64,000 bases of DNA from Pedobacter sp. ok626. Its GTDB lineage: Bacteria > Bacteroidota > Bacteroidia > Sphingobacteriales > Sphingobacteriaceae. Positions 54,165 to 62,203 of the stretch are shown in pieces. The stretch covers positions 62,001 through 126,000 of the forward strand of contig NZ_FNEX01000003.1 of assembly GCF_900100435.1 (NCBI RefSeq). The letters are read 5' to 3'. The notes beneath the pieces are model-generated. The model had not been told where the DNA came from. It was given only the letters and a program-made list of their open reading frames with translations, and made no database searches. Every line of letters begins with the position of its first letter. The stretch's first letter is position 1. The translations under genes and the position numbers were made by a program.

Positions 54165-54182
54165 TAGTATATTTGTATACTA
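54165..54182. promoter_or_regulatory. Palindromic operator over the MarR-gene promoter
   Basis: TAGTATA and TATACTA are exact inverted arms around TTTG; the same bases form the -7 box TATATTTG at 54168-54175, 27 bases before the ATG. A MarR dimer binding here would block its own transcription. The carotenoid genes follow directly. Confidence 0.6.
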
Positions 54183-54202
54183 ATATAAGCAATTATTTCA
54201 TT

Positions 54203-54874
54203 ATGAACTATCAACTGATCAAAGAAGTTATTGAGCTCATGGAGAGTTTTGAGCTTAGCGCAGATTCCAAATCTTATACAAAAGATTTGAGCGGCTTCAA
54301 ACGCTGGATTTATGACGCTGAAAAAGAAACTCAGCATCCCTCCAATGATATCGATTGGGAGGGAAAAGAAAATGGCCGAAGTCCGGATAGCGAGATCAAT
54401 ACCTTAATTGTTCATATGAATAGATATGCAAAAACCTATTCAAGGTCGGCCATATACGATTCGCCCTTCAGTACCCAGGAAGATTTTATATACTTAATTA
54501 ATCTAAAAGCCTTTGGATCTATGACCAAAATGGAGTTGATCAGAAGGAACCTCCAGGAAAAACCTGTAGGGATGCAGATTATCAACCGACTGATTGGGCA
54601 AGGTTGGATAGACCAAAGCGATTCTATAGCAGATAAAAGAAGTAAAATTATTTCGATTACCACTAAAGGAATTGATGCACTGGAAGAGATTATGGGTAAA
54701 ATAAGGCAGGCCAGTCAGATTGTGACTGGAAACCTCAGCGCGACTGAAAAAATGGATTTGATTAAACTACTCCAGAAATTGGACCGCTTTCATCAAGCTA
54801 TATATGCTAAAAATATAGAACCCGATCAGCTGATCCCTATCGCTTACAATGATTTTTTATTAAAAAACAATTAA
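54203..54874 (+). CDS. MarR-family transcriptional regulator of the carotenoid cluster
   Basis: 223 residues from ATG 54203, chosen because the upstream frame only starts with TTG inside the promoter box. The winged helix-turn-helix is FGSMTKMELIRRN...GMQIINRLIGQGWIDQSDSIADKRSKIISITTKG. Position, 26 bases before crtI and divergent from the channel gene, suggests control of carotenoid synthesis. Confidence 0.85.
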   Translation: MNYQLIKEVIELMESFELSADSKSYTKDLSGFKRWIYDAEKETQHPSNDIDWEGKENGRSPDSEINTLIVHMNRYAKTYSRSAIYDSPFSTQEDFIYLINLKAFGSMTKMELIRRNLQEKPVGMQIINRLIGQGWIDQSDSIADKRSKIISITTKGIDALEEIMGKIRQASQIVTGNLSATEKMDLIKLLQKLDRFHQAIYAKNIEPDQLIPIAYNDFLLKNN

Positions 54875-54900
54875 AGCTAGCCCATAAATAAAACTCCTCC

Positions 54901-56409
54901 ATGAAAGCGCCAGATTCAAAAAAGACGATAGCTATAATTGGTGCCGGAATTTCCGGTCTTTCCGCTGCGGCTTATGCTGCTCAGGCTGGTAATGAAGTGC
55001 ATGTTTACGAGAAGCATGCTCAACCTGGAGGAAGAGCCAGGCAGTTCAGCACAGAAAATGGCTATGTATTTGATATGGGGCCAAGTTGGTACTGGATGCC
55101 CGATATTATTGATAATTTCTTCCTCGATTTTGGTTGTAAAGCCAGCGACTTTTACCAGCTGATTCCCCTTAACCCCCAATTTGAAATGGTTTTTGAAGAC
55201 GGACTGCTTAGCGTTCCGGAATCTTACGAGGATTTAAAAAAATTGTTTGAGCAGCTAGAAATAGGGGCGGGTAAAAAACTGGATGCCTTCATGAGCGCTG
55301 CAAAGTACAAGTACGAAGTTGGAATGCAGGATTTTGTGAACAAACCTTGTTATAGTTGGCTGGAGTTTGTCTCCCCTAAAATTGCCGGCAGCGCTTTAAA
55401 ACTTGACCTGCTATCAAATTTTAGAACCTACGTTAGCAAGTATTTTTCACACCCAAAACTAAAGACCTTAATGGAGTTTCCGGTTATTTTCCTGGGTGCT
55501 TCCCCTAAAAATATTCCGGCACTTTATAGCCTAATGAACTATGGCGGTTACGCTTTGGGGACCTGGTATCCCATGGGCGGATTTTACCAGTTGGTATTGG
55601 GGATGAAAGAAGTAGCGGAAAAGCAAGGTGCTCAGTTCCATTTTAATCAAAACGTAGAAAAGATCGTTACTGAAGAAGGAGTTGCCAGCGGGATAGTCGT
55701 AAATGGGGAATTTAAGGAGTTTGATGCCATTATTGCCTCTTCAGATTATCACCATACCGAAACACTGCTAAACAGCGAATTGCGTAACTACGATCAAAAG
55801 TATTGGAAAAGCCGAACCTTTGCGCCCTCCTGCCTGATTTACTATTTAGGATTTAAAGAAAAGCTTCCTAAGCTTAAACACCATACCTTATTTTTTGAAA
55901 ATGATCTGGATGAACACATTAAGAGCATTTACGAAGAAAAAAAATGGCCTGAAAAACCATTGTTCTATGCATGCTGTCCATCCCAAACAGATCCTGAGGT
56001 AGCACCCGAAGGACATGAGAATGTGTTTCTCCTTATGCCACTGGCAACGGGACTTAATGATGAGGAAAGCACACGTGAGCACTATTTTCAGGAAATGATT
56101 AAACGTTTAGAAAAACACACCGGAGCAAGAGATTTATTATCAAAATTAGATTACAAAAGAAGCTATTGTGTGGATGATTTTATCAGCGATTACAATGCTT
56201 ACGGCGGTAATGCCTATGGTCTGGCCAATACATTATCGCAAACCGCAGTATTGAAACCTGGCATTAAAAACAAGCATTTGTCGAATTTATTTTATACCGG
56301 ACAGTTGACCGTGCCTGGCCCTGGTGTACCCCCATCCATTATCTCCGGTAAAATAGTAGCAAAAGAAGTAAATAAGCTTAAACTAACAAGGCGTGAAAAA
56401 ACTATTTGA
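54901..56409 (+). CDS. crtI: Phytoene desaturase
   Basis: A 502-residue FAD enzyme that converts phytoene to lycopene. The dinucleotide fold GAGISGLSAAAYA (residues 14-26) is at the N-terminus; the C-terminal CrtI signature is the NLFYTGQLTVPGPGVPPSIISGK segment near residue 475. It is the first structural gene of the cluster and overlaps crtB by 17 bases. Confidence 0.95.
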   Translation: MKAPDSKKTIAIIGAGISGLSAAAYAAQAGNEVHVYEKHAQPGGRARQFSTENGYVFDMGPSWYWMPDIIDNFFLDFGCKASDFYQLIPLNPQFEMVFEDGLLSVPESYEDLKKLFEQLEIGAGKKLDAFMSAAKYKYEVGMQDFVNKPCYSWLEFVSPKIAGSALKLDLLSNFRTYVSKYFSHPKLKTLMEFPVIFLGASPKNIPALYSLMNYGGYALGTWYPMGGFYQLVLGMKEVAEKQGAQFHFNQNVEKIVTEEGVASGIVVNGEFKEFDAIIASSDYHHTETLLNSELRNYDQKYWKSRTFAPSCLIYYLGFKEKLPKLKHHTLFFENDLDEHIKSIYEEKKWPEKPLFYACCPSQTDPEVAPEGHENVFLLMPLATGLNDEESTREHYFQEMIKRLEKHTGARDLLSKLDYKRSYCVDDFISDYNAYGGNAYGLANTLSQTAVLKPGIKNKHLSNLFYTGQLTVPGPGVPPSIISGKIVAKEVNKLKLTRREKTI

Positions 56410-57229
56410 TGAATTGGCTTACAAGGTAAGCAAAGCGGTTACGGAAAAATATAGCACCAGTTTTTCATTGGGAATTCTGGCGTTAAAACCGTCCATTCGT
56501 CATGCCATTTATGCGATCTATGGTTATGTGCGTCTGGCCGATGAAATTGTAGACAGCTTTCACGAGTATGATAAAGCTTGTCTGCTGGAACGTTTTAAAT
56601 TAGAAACCTGGACTGCCCTGGAAGAGGGTATTTCCCTTAATCCTATTTTACAATCCTTTCAGGACACGGTCAATCATTTTGCCATCGACAAATCCTTGAT
56701 TGAGCAGTTTCTGCACAGTATGCAAATGGATTTGCAGCAGATAGATTACAATTCTGATTTGTATAATGAATACATCTTAGGTTCGGCTGAAGTGGTAGGT
56801 TTGATGTGTCTTCAAGTATTTGTAGAGGGTAATAAAGAAGCATTTGATAACCTAAAACCCTATGCCATGAAATTGGGCTCGGCCTTTCAAAAAATAAACT
56901 TTCTACGGGATCTGAAGGACGATTATTATGTTTTGGGCCGCAGTTATTTCCCCAATATTGATATGAAAACCTTCAACAACAAAATCAAGTTAGAAATTGA
57001 AAATGAGATTGAAGCAGAGTTTAAAGAAGCATTAATTGGAATAAAAAAATTGCCGGTTTCTTCTAAATTTGGGGTATACCTGGCGTACAAATATTACCTA
57101 TCATTGTTTAAAAAAATAAAGAGTACGCCAGCGGATAAAATTATGAACCAAAGGATACGGATTCCAAACAGTCAAAAATTCTCTCTGGCAATGAGTAGCT
57201 ATGTACAGTATAAGATGGCCATACTATGA
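56393..57229 (+). CDS. crtB: Phytoene synthase
   Basis: A 278-residue trans-isoprenyl diphosphate synthase joining two GGPP to phytoene. The first aspartate motif is LADEIVD (Asp50, Asp54). The second is FLRDLKDDYYVLGR. The start is GTG at 56393, inside the crtI end, indicating translational coupling. The next gene starts 4 bases before its stop. Confidence 0.95.
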   Translation: MKKLFDELAYKVSKAVTEKYSTSFSLGILALKPSIRHAIYAIYGYVRLADEIVDSFHEYDKACLLERFKLETWTALEEGISLNPILQSFQDTVNHFAIDKSLIEQFLHSMQMDLQQIDYNSDLYNEYILGSAEVVGLMCLQVFVEGNKEAFDNLKPYAMKLGSAFQKINFLRDLKDDYYVLGRSYFPNIDMKTFNNKIKLEIENEIEAEFKEALIGIKKLPVSSKFGVYLAYKYYLSLFKKIKSTPADKIMNQRIRIPNSQKFSLAMSSYVQYKMAIL

Positions 57230-57684
57230 TTTTAAAAAAAGTAATGATTCTGATTATCTTTTCCCTGCTTGGCATGGCTTGTTATGGGCAAAGTATGGAT
57301 TTAGAAAGCATTAGGGCCAATTACAAAAAAGCTGTTTCGGACAAAAAAAATTGTCATACCATGATTAAAGAATTGAATACCGGTACCGAAAGTTCAGTAC
57401 ACTTAAGCTACCTGGGTGCATTTCAAATGATATGGGCAAAACACATTATCAATCCGATATCAAAACTCAAGACTTTCAACACAGGCAAAAAGAAGATCGA
57501 GGATGCGGTAATGGTAGATGCTAACAATGTAGAAATCAGAATCCTGCGGTTATCGATCCAGAAAAACAGCCCTGCATTTTTGGGCTACAAAAAAAACATT
57601 ACGGAGGACCAGAAGTTTATTCAAGCCAACAGTAAAAATATTACATCTACGCATTTGAGAAATATGCTGGAAGACCTTATCTAA
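57226..57684 (+). CDS. Secreted hypothetical protein of the carotenoid cluster
   Basis: A 152-residue protein with a signal peptide (VMILIIFSLLGMACYGQ). The mature part is helical, with no motif I can name. It overlaps crtB by 4 bases and abuts the next gene, so it is clearly in the operon. A role in placing or sensing carotenoids in the envelope is only a guess. Confidence 0.7.
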   Translation: MILKKVMILIIFSLLGMACYGQSMDLESIRANYKKAVSDKKNCHTMIKELNTGTESSVHLSYLGAFQMIWAKHIINPISKLKTFNTGKKKIEDAVMVDANNVEIRILRLSIQKNSPAFLGYKKNITEDQKFIQANSKNITSTHLRNMLEDLI

Positions 57685-58161
57685 GTGAAAAAAATGATTT
57701 ATCAACTTAAAAGAGCGCAACAACTATATTGTGATATGCAAAGTGCCTGGGATTTCTTTTCTTCGCCACACAATCTTTCGCGTATCACGCCGAAAGAAAT
57801 GGGCTTTGTTGTATTAAGCGATCTACCTGAGGGCGATATATATAGAGGAATGATTATCGATTATACCGTTTCCCCTGTGCTGGGTATTCCGCTGAAGTGG
57901 CAGACTGAAATTACGGAGGTTAACTACCAAAAAAGCTTCACCGATTTTCGAAAAAAAGGTCCTTACAAGTTGTGGAGACATCATCATGAATTTATCCCAA
58001 ACCAAAATGGCGTTTTGATGGTAGATACTGTGGATTATGAATTGCCATTTGGTGTCATTGGCAAGATGGTGCACAGTTTGATGGTAAAGAAAAAACTGGA
58101 ACATATTTTCGACTACCGCAATCAGGTTTTGGAAGCGATATTTAAACCGTTAAAACATTAA
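57685..58161 (+). CDS. SRPBCC-superfamily protein of the carotenoid cluster
   Basis: A 158-residue START-like/cyclase-dehydrase fold: MIYQLKRAQQLYCDMQSAWDFFSSPHNLSRITP, then a long strand YELPFGVIGKMVHSLMVKKKLEHIFDYR. START-like folds bind hydrophobic molecules, so carotenoid handling is a reasonable inference. It starts with GTG directly after the stop of the previous gene. Confidence 0.8.
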   Translation: MKKMIYQLKRAQQLYCDMQSAWDFFSSPHNLSRITPKEMGFVVLSDLPEGDIYRGMIIDYTVSPVLGIPLKWQTEITEVNYQKSFTDFRKKGPYKLWRHHHEFIPNQNGVLMVDTVDYELPFGVIGKMVHSLMVKKKLEHIFDYRNQVLEAIFKPLKH

Positions 58162-58163
58162 AG

Positions 58164-58619
58164 ATGAATTTCATTATCCTACTGATCACATTTATATTGA
58201 TGGAGGCTGCCACCTGGTTTATCCATAAGTATATCATGCATGGTCTTTTATGGGTGTTGCATCACGACCATCACGACCACAGTACTGAGGGTTCTTTTGA
58301 GAAAAATGACTACTTCTTTGTGATTTTTGCTTTACCGGCTATTGCTTTGATCTATTTCGGTTTCTTAAATCATTTCAATTACTTGTTTTACATAGGACTG
58401 GCTATTACGCTTTATGGAATGGCCTATTTCTTTGTGCATGACATCTTTATTCACCAACGTATTAAATATCTGGCAGATACCCAAAATCCTTACTTACTGG
58501 CTATTCGCAGGGCACACAAACAACATCACAAACACCTGGGCAAAGAAGAAGGCGAATGCTTTGGTTTTTTGTATGTCCCAATGAAATATTTCAAGATGTA
58601 TTATAAAAAGAATAAGTAA
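58164..58619 (+). CDS. crtZ: Beta-carotene 3-hydroxylase
   Basis: A 151-residue di-iron membrane hydroxylase that makes zeaxanthin from beta-carotene. The histidine clusters are present: HKYIMH, HHDHHDH, HDIFIH and RAHKQHHKH. Four membrane segments. It starts two bases after the SRPBCC stop and overlaps the cyclase gene by one base. Confidence 0.92.
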   Translation: MNFIILLITFILMEAATWFIHKYIMHGLLWVLHHDHHDHSTEGSFEKNDYFFVIFALPAIALIYFGFLNHFNYLFYIGLAITLYGMAYFFVHDIFIHQRIKYLADTQNPYLLAIRRAHKQHHKHLGKEEGECFGFLYVPMKYFKMYYKKNK

Positions 58620-59305
58620 TGAAACCCTACACTTACTTGTTAATCAATTTACTGACCATCAGCATTTGCTTTATTTTCTCTTTTGACAAAAGAATCCAGT
58701 TCAATAAGCATTTTCCGGCCTTTCTAAAAGCGAGTATTTTAGTGGCTATTCCTTTTATTGCCTGGGATGTATGGTTTACCGCTCATCAGGTATGGTGGTT
58801 CAATACAGATTATACTACAGGCTTGATGCTTTTGGGATTGCCTGTTGAAGAGTGGCTTTTTTTTATCTGTATCCCATTTTCATGCGTGTTTACCTATTTC
58901 TGCCTCGACAAATTCTTCAATCTGACCTGGCTAAGTGGCTTTAACAACATCATTGTTTTTGTAAGTGTGATCGTATGCACGGTGATAGCATTATTGCATT
59001 ATGATAAGTCCTACACCTTTGTAACCGCTATCGTAACAGCTGCAACGCTAATTTATCTACATTTTGTAGTCAGGGCGGCCTGGATTGGTCAGGCATCTTT
59101 TGTGTTTGCTATTCTGATGCTGGGATTTTTCCCTGTTAATGGCGTTTTGACTGGTACAGGCTTGGAGTCGCCAATTGTAAATTACAATCCGAAGAGTTTC
59201 TTAAATATTCGGATCCTTACTATTCCAATAGAAGATGCTGTGTATGGCTACACCCAGTTTTTACTGAATATCTACTTGTTTAAAATGTTTCAAAAACAAA
59301 TTTAG
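58619..59305 (+). CDS. crtY: Lycopene cyclase domain protein (CrtYcd-type)
   Basis: A 228-residue membrane protein made of two lycopene-cyclase halves, as in the fused CrtYc/CrtYd of Bacteroidota. The first half carries the LPVEEWLFFICIPFS motif and the second IPIEDAVYGYTQFL, the expected Pro-x-Glu-Glu-type catalytic sites. It converts lycopene to beta-carotene and closes the cluster. Confidence 0.9.
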   Translation: MKPYTYLLINLLTISICFIFSFDKRIQFNKHFPAFLKASILVAIPFIAWDVWFTAHQVWWFNTDYTTGLMLLGLPVEEWLFFICIPFSCVFTYFCLDKFFNLTWLSGFNNIIVFVSVIVCTVIALLHYDKSYTFVTAIVTAATLIYLHFVVRAAWIGQASFVFAILMLGFFPVNGVLTGTGLESPIVNYNPKSFLNIRILTIPIEDAVYGYTQFLLNIYLFKMFQKQI

Positions 59306-59327
59306 ACCGAGTTCCTTTCTATACCCC

Positions 59328-59370
59328 CGGCAATGTTTCGGCAATATGCGGCAAGTGCCTCCCAAGTGCT
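59328..59370. repeat. Roughly 11-base-periodic repeat array upstream of the second DUF6266 gene
   Basis: CGGCAA copies start at 59328, 59339 and 59349, then CAAGTGC copies at 59352 and 59363 (11 apart). The base content differs from the TGAACGG array at 36426, but the spacing and position before a DUF6266 gene (about 95 bases) are the same. Confidence 0.7.
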
Positions 59371-59462
59371 AGGAATCTGGTTTTTAACGCAATATGTTTG
59401 TCTCGTTGACTTGCAAGGAACAACGAATTCACAGATTTATTAATGTTTTAAAAACCATTATT

Positions 59463-60110
59463 ATGGGAAAATTATCAAGAGGATTCCTGGGCGGATTTCA
59501 GGGACAATTAGGAACAGCATACGGCTGTTTCTGGAGGCTGATGGACTTAGTTAAGGCGATGCCTCGCAAAGTAAAAAGAGCACCAACCGAAAAGCAACAA
59601 CAAGTGCAACTGCGTTGGACGCTAATGACTTCATTCCTAGCCATGTTTAGTGAAATCATCAAGATTGGCTATAAACAAGCAGCCGTAAATGGGCAGTCGG
59701 CAATGAACGCAGCAGTATCTCACAATCTAAAAAATGCTGTTACCGGCGTGGCGCCAGATTACACGCTTGATTTTTCTAAGCTGATGTTTAGCAAGGGAAA
59801 ACTGGCTTTACCAATTTCTCGTGCAGTTGTAGTAGATGGCGATGCTGAGGTTCGGTTTGAATGGGGCTTAGAAATCGAAGGTAACGGGAAAAGTCATCCT
59901 ACCGACCTGGGGACATTTATAGCCTACAATCCTACAAAGAATCAATATGTATGTTTAGCTGGTGAAATCCCAAGATCCGCGCTAAAATACACCATGCCAA
60001 TGCCGCTTGACTTTAGCGAAGACAGAGTAGAATGCTACATCTTGTTTGTAAGCGCAGACGGTAAAGCGGTAAGCAACAGTGCCTACATAGGCAACATTCC
60101 AATCGTTTAA
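59463..60110 (+). CDS. DUF6266-family protein, second copy
   Basis: 215 residues from ATG 59463 (MGKLSRGFLGGFQGQLGTAYG), chosen by alignment with the first copy; an upstream ATG at 59394 adds an unrelated stretch. The N-terminal half is basic, with KVKRAPTEKQQQVQLRW; the C-terminal half is beta-rich and ends SNSAYIGNIPIV. The function is unknown. It leads a group with a membrane protein, a CHAP hydrolase and a spanin-like lipoprotein. Confidence 0.85.
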   Translation: MGKLSRGFLGGFQGQLGTAYGCFWRLMDLVKAMPRKVKRAPTEKQQQVQLRWTLMTSFLAMFSEIIKIGYKQAAVNGQSAMNAAVSHNLKNAVTGVAPDYTLDFSKLMFSKGKLALPISRAVVVDGDAEVRFEWGLEIEGNGKSHPTDLGTFIAYNPTKNQYVCLAGEIPRSALKYTMPMPLDFSEDRVECYILFVSADGKAVSNSAYIGNIPIV

Positions 60111-60193
60111 TCACTTCCTTTTAGGGAAAGCGTATGTAGCTTATATGGCTGCCTGCTCTTTCCCATTAGGAACAATCTAAAAACAAAAAAGAC

Positions 60194-60565
60194 ATGAATA
60201 CGATATACATTAAAAAGTCAGTGCTTTTACCAGAGTTTAAGCAGCTGGGCAAGTACCTGTTGTTGGGATTGCTATTAACCTTATGGGTTGCATTGCCTAA
60301 GTTAATGGGATTTGATGAAACAACAGGGTACATAGACCCTTCAATTTGGTTGCTGATCCTACTGTCGCTAATTACCTTCTTGGTATTAGTAGCGACATGC
60401 TGGTGGTTATTGCAGCGGTTCTGGATGGCTTTGGGACTACCCGCTTTAGCATTAATGGTTTCACAATTTAAATTTTTGGAGGTATGGCAACAGCTAGGAT
60501 TTTACTTTGCATGTTTTTCCTTGCTTTTGTTGGCCGGAGTGGGCTGCCTGGTAGCAATACTGTAA
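60194..60565 (+). CDS. Small membrane protein of a lysis-like cassette
   Basis: A 123-residue protein with three or four membrane helices (about 20-38, 48-72, 75-95 and 101-121). Its last 82 bases overlap the start of the CHAP gene, a nested arrangement seen in compact phage lysis modules. By position it could be a holin, but there is no family match I can make. Confidence 0.6.
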   Translation: MNTIYIKKSVLLPEFKQLGKYLLLGLLLTLWVALPKLMGFDETTGYIDPSIWLLILLSLITFLVLVATCWWLLQRFWMALGLPALALMVSQFKFLEVWQQLGFYFACFSLLLLAGVGCLVAIL

Positions 60566-61029
60566 AGAACGACACAGAAACACTGATTGCTATAGCGCAA
60601 TCGCAAATTGGAGTTAGAGAAGTCAATGGCAACAATGACGGTCCTGAAGTAGAAGCTTATTTAGCTGTTGCAGATTTGAAGAAAGGAGAACCCTGGTGTG
60701 CAGCTTTTCTGAGCTGGATTTTTAAACAGGCTGGATACCAGCAACCGAGAACTGGCTGGTCGCCAGCCCTCTTTCCAGAAGCTAGATGGGTTAAAGCCCC
60801 TTCGCGAGGTTTGGTATTTGGCATCTACTTTCCCGCTTTAAAACGCATAGCGCATTGTGGTATGGTAGAGCGGCTTAAAGGATCCTGGCTAGTCTGCATC
60901 GAGGGGAATACAAATATCAATGGTTCTAGAGAGGGTGATGGTGTTTACAGAAAGCTCAGGCATGTGAAAACCATTTACCGTTATGCAAACTGGATGAATA
61001 ATAAAAAGAAGAAAGGAGTTTTACGATGA
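60484..61029 (+). CDS. CHAP-type peptidoglycan amidase/endopeptidase (endolysin-like)
   Basis: 181 residues with a signal or anchor segment (residues 3-20) and a CHAP domain: catalytic Cys72 in GEPWCAAFLSW, His124 in RIAHCGMVE and the acidic/polar third residue at Glu140-Gly-Asn142. The opening TLIAIAQSQIGVREV is typical of TIGR02594-like hydrolases. It would cut peptidoglycan stem peptides. The next gene starts within its stop codon. Confidence 0.85.
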   Translation: MATARILLCMFFLAFVGRSGLPGSNTVKNDTETLIAIAQSQIGVREVNGNNDGPEVEAYLAVADLKKGEPWCAAFLSWIFKQAGYQQPRTGWSPALFPEARWVKAPSRGLVFGIYFPALKRIAHCGMVERLKGSWLVCIEGNTNINGSREGDGVYRKLRHVKTIYRYANWMNNKKKKGVLR

Positions 61030-61421
61030 GGAATATGCGATTCTTTTTAAAGGTGTTTCTGTTTATCTCAATGGTAACACTAATGATTTCTCAAAGCTGT
61101 AGCTTATTTAAGAAAACAACTAAAACGACCGTAAATGACAGTCAAAGCAGCTTGAAATCTAGCGACTTTAAGTGGCTGAATATTAAAACAGCGAATAAAG
61201 AAACCAACGTTTATACCTATTGGGATAGCGGTATGGTTTACCAGTATCAAAACATCCGTGAACAAGTAGATCAGGCGGAATCTGCAGGGTTAAAAATAAC
61301 TGATGAGGCTATTACCAAAAAGAATCTGGTGGTAAAGGAATCGAAGCCACCTGTTTTATGGATTTATACAGGGATAGGATTATTACTGATTGGTGGACTG
61401 GTTGTTTATTGGAAGCGTTAG
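61026..61421 (+). CDS. Lipoprotein with C-terminal membrane segment (unimolecular-spanin-like)
   Basis: 131 residues. The N-terminus is a lipoprotein signal with lipobox MISQSC (Cys25). The middle (about 30-105) is hydrophilic and should span the periplasm. The C-terminus has one membrane helix (VLWIYTGIGLLLIGGLVVYW, about 110-129) and a short KR tail. An outer-membrane lipoprotein anchored also in the inner membrane is the u-spanin topology, known from phage T1 gp11. Overlaps the CHAP gene by 4 bases. Confidence 0.6.
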   Translation: MRNMRFFLKVFLFISMVTLMISQSCSLFKKTTKTTVNDSQSSLKSSDFKWLNIKTANKETNVYTYWDSGMVYQYQNIREQVDQAESAGLKITDEAITKKNLVVKESKPPVLWIYTGIGLLLIGGLVVYWKR

Positions 61422-61479
61422 ATTATAGAAGAAACACTCTATAATTGGTCATTATCGAGTGTTTCTTCTATAATTTTTT
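61422..61479 (+). terminator. Strong intrinsic terminator after the lysis-like cassette
   Basis: Exact 18-base arms at 61422-61439 and 61457-61474 with a 17-base loop, followed by T6. It ends the DUF6266-spanin group and stands between it and the convergent gene at 61478. Confidence 0.85.
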
Positions 61480-62065
61480 AAGAGTTTTTAGGGCTAACGT
61501 AAAGCTTTATTTTAAAAACTGGTTTATATTCACTAGACTTAAAAGCATACAGTTCTATCGCCGTATTTTCCTTGGTAACCCAACTATCAGATTTACTTAG
61601 TTCTTCCGGCCCATCACCCTTTAAAAAATCAGCAAGTTCGCCCTTAGAGGTACTAGCGCCGTACCTAGCCGTTAACAACTTCAAAAGTTCATTATACTTC
61701 TGTATAAAGGCTTTTTGCATCACTAAAGGTTTAACGCTGGCCTTCTGATCTCCATAATTCGTTACATCCCATTCGTACTCCACTGTATGGATCAAAGAAT
61801 CCTTTTCAGTAAACACATAATTCACAATCAAATCCGGCTTATCTTTTTGTACCCTTCTGTACATGATAGGCATTGCCATACCGCCAGGAATTATAATATC
61901 GCCATCTGTTTCATACAATTTTCCATTGTTTTTCTCTTCCAGCTTTTTAAAAAAGCTCATCTTCTTCCCTACTATATCTGTATAAATATCCTGAGAATAA
62001 ACAGGATCAACCTGTAAAATCAATAAAGAAAGTGTTGAAAGCGCAATCAGTAGTATTTTTTTCAT
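61478..62065 (-). CDS. Secreted hypothetical protein
   Basis: A 195-residue protein with a signal peptide (ILLIALSTLSLLILQVDPVYSQ). The mature part is mixed alpha/beta with many Lys and Asp residues; family not recognised. It converges with the lysis-like cassette and lies before the orphan antitoxin copy. Confidence 0.7.
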   Translation of the reverse strand: MKKILLIALSTLSLLILQVDPVYSQDIYTDIVGKKMSFFKKLEEKNNGKLYETDGDIIIPGGMAMPIMYRRVQKDKPDLIVNYVFTEKDSLIHTVEYEWDVTNYGDQKASVKPLVMQKAFIQKYNELLKLLTARYGASTSKGELADFLKGDGPEELSKSDSWVTKENTAIELYAFKSSEYKPVFKIKLYVSPKNS

Positions 62066-62143
62066 TTTTATCTAAGCATTAATTCATACCAATAATACTT
62101 AAAATAAATATAGGTAGAAACAAAAATGCAGAACTCCTTAGAG

Positions 62144-62174
62144 GTTATTGTAAAATAATTAGAGAAGTTTGTAA
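62144..62174. repeat. Left homology block of the duplicated higBA region, copy 2
   Basis: Matches 51012-51042. The sequence then jumps directly to the region 20 bases before higA, so the higB part is missing. Confidence 0.6.
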
Positions 62175-62203
62175 TGTCACACGTACAATCAACATATATT
62201 GGT

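Noticed and set aside
60124..60164. Terminator after DUF6266 gene 2 (GGGAAAG...CTTTCCC)
   Set aside because: Only seven paired bases around a 27-base loop and no T-run; transcription more likely continues into the lysis-like cassette.
57226..61421. Prophage covering the carotenoid cluster and the lysis-like genes
   Set aside because: No integrase, capsid, portal, tail or terminase genes are present.
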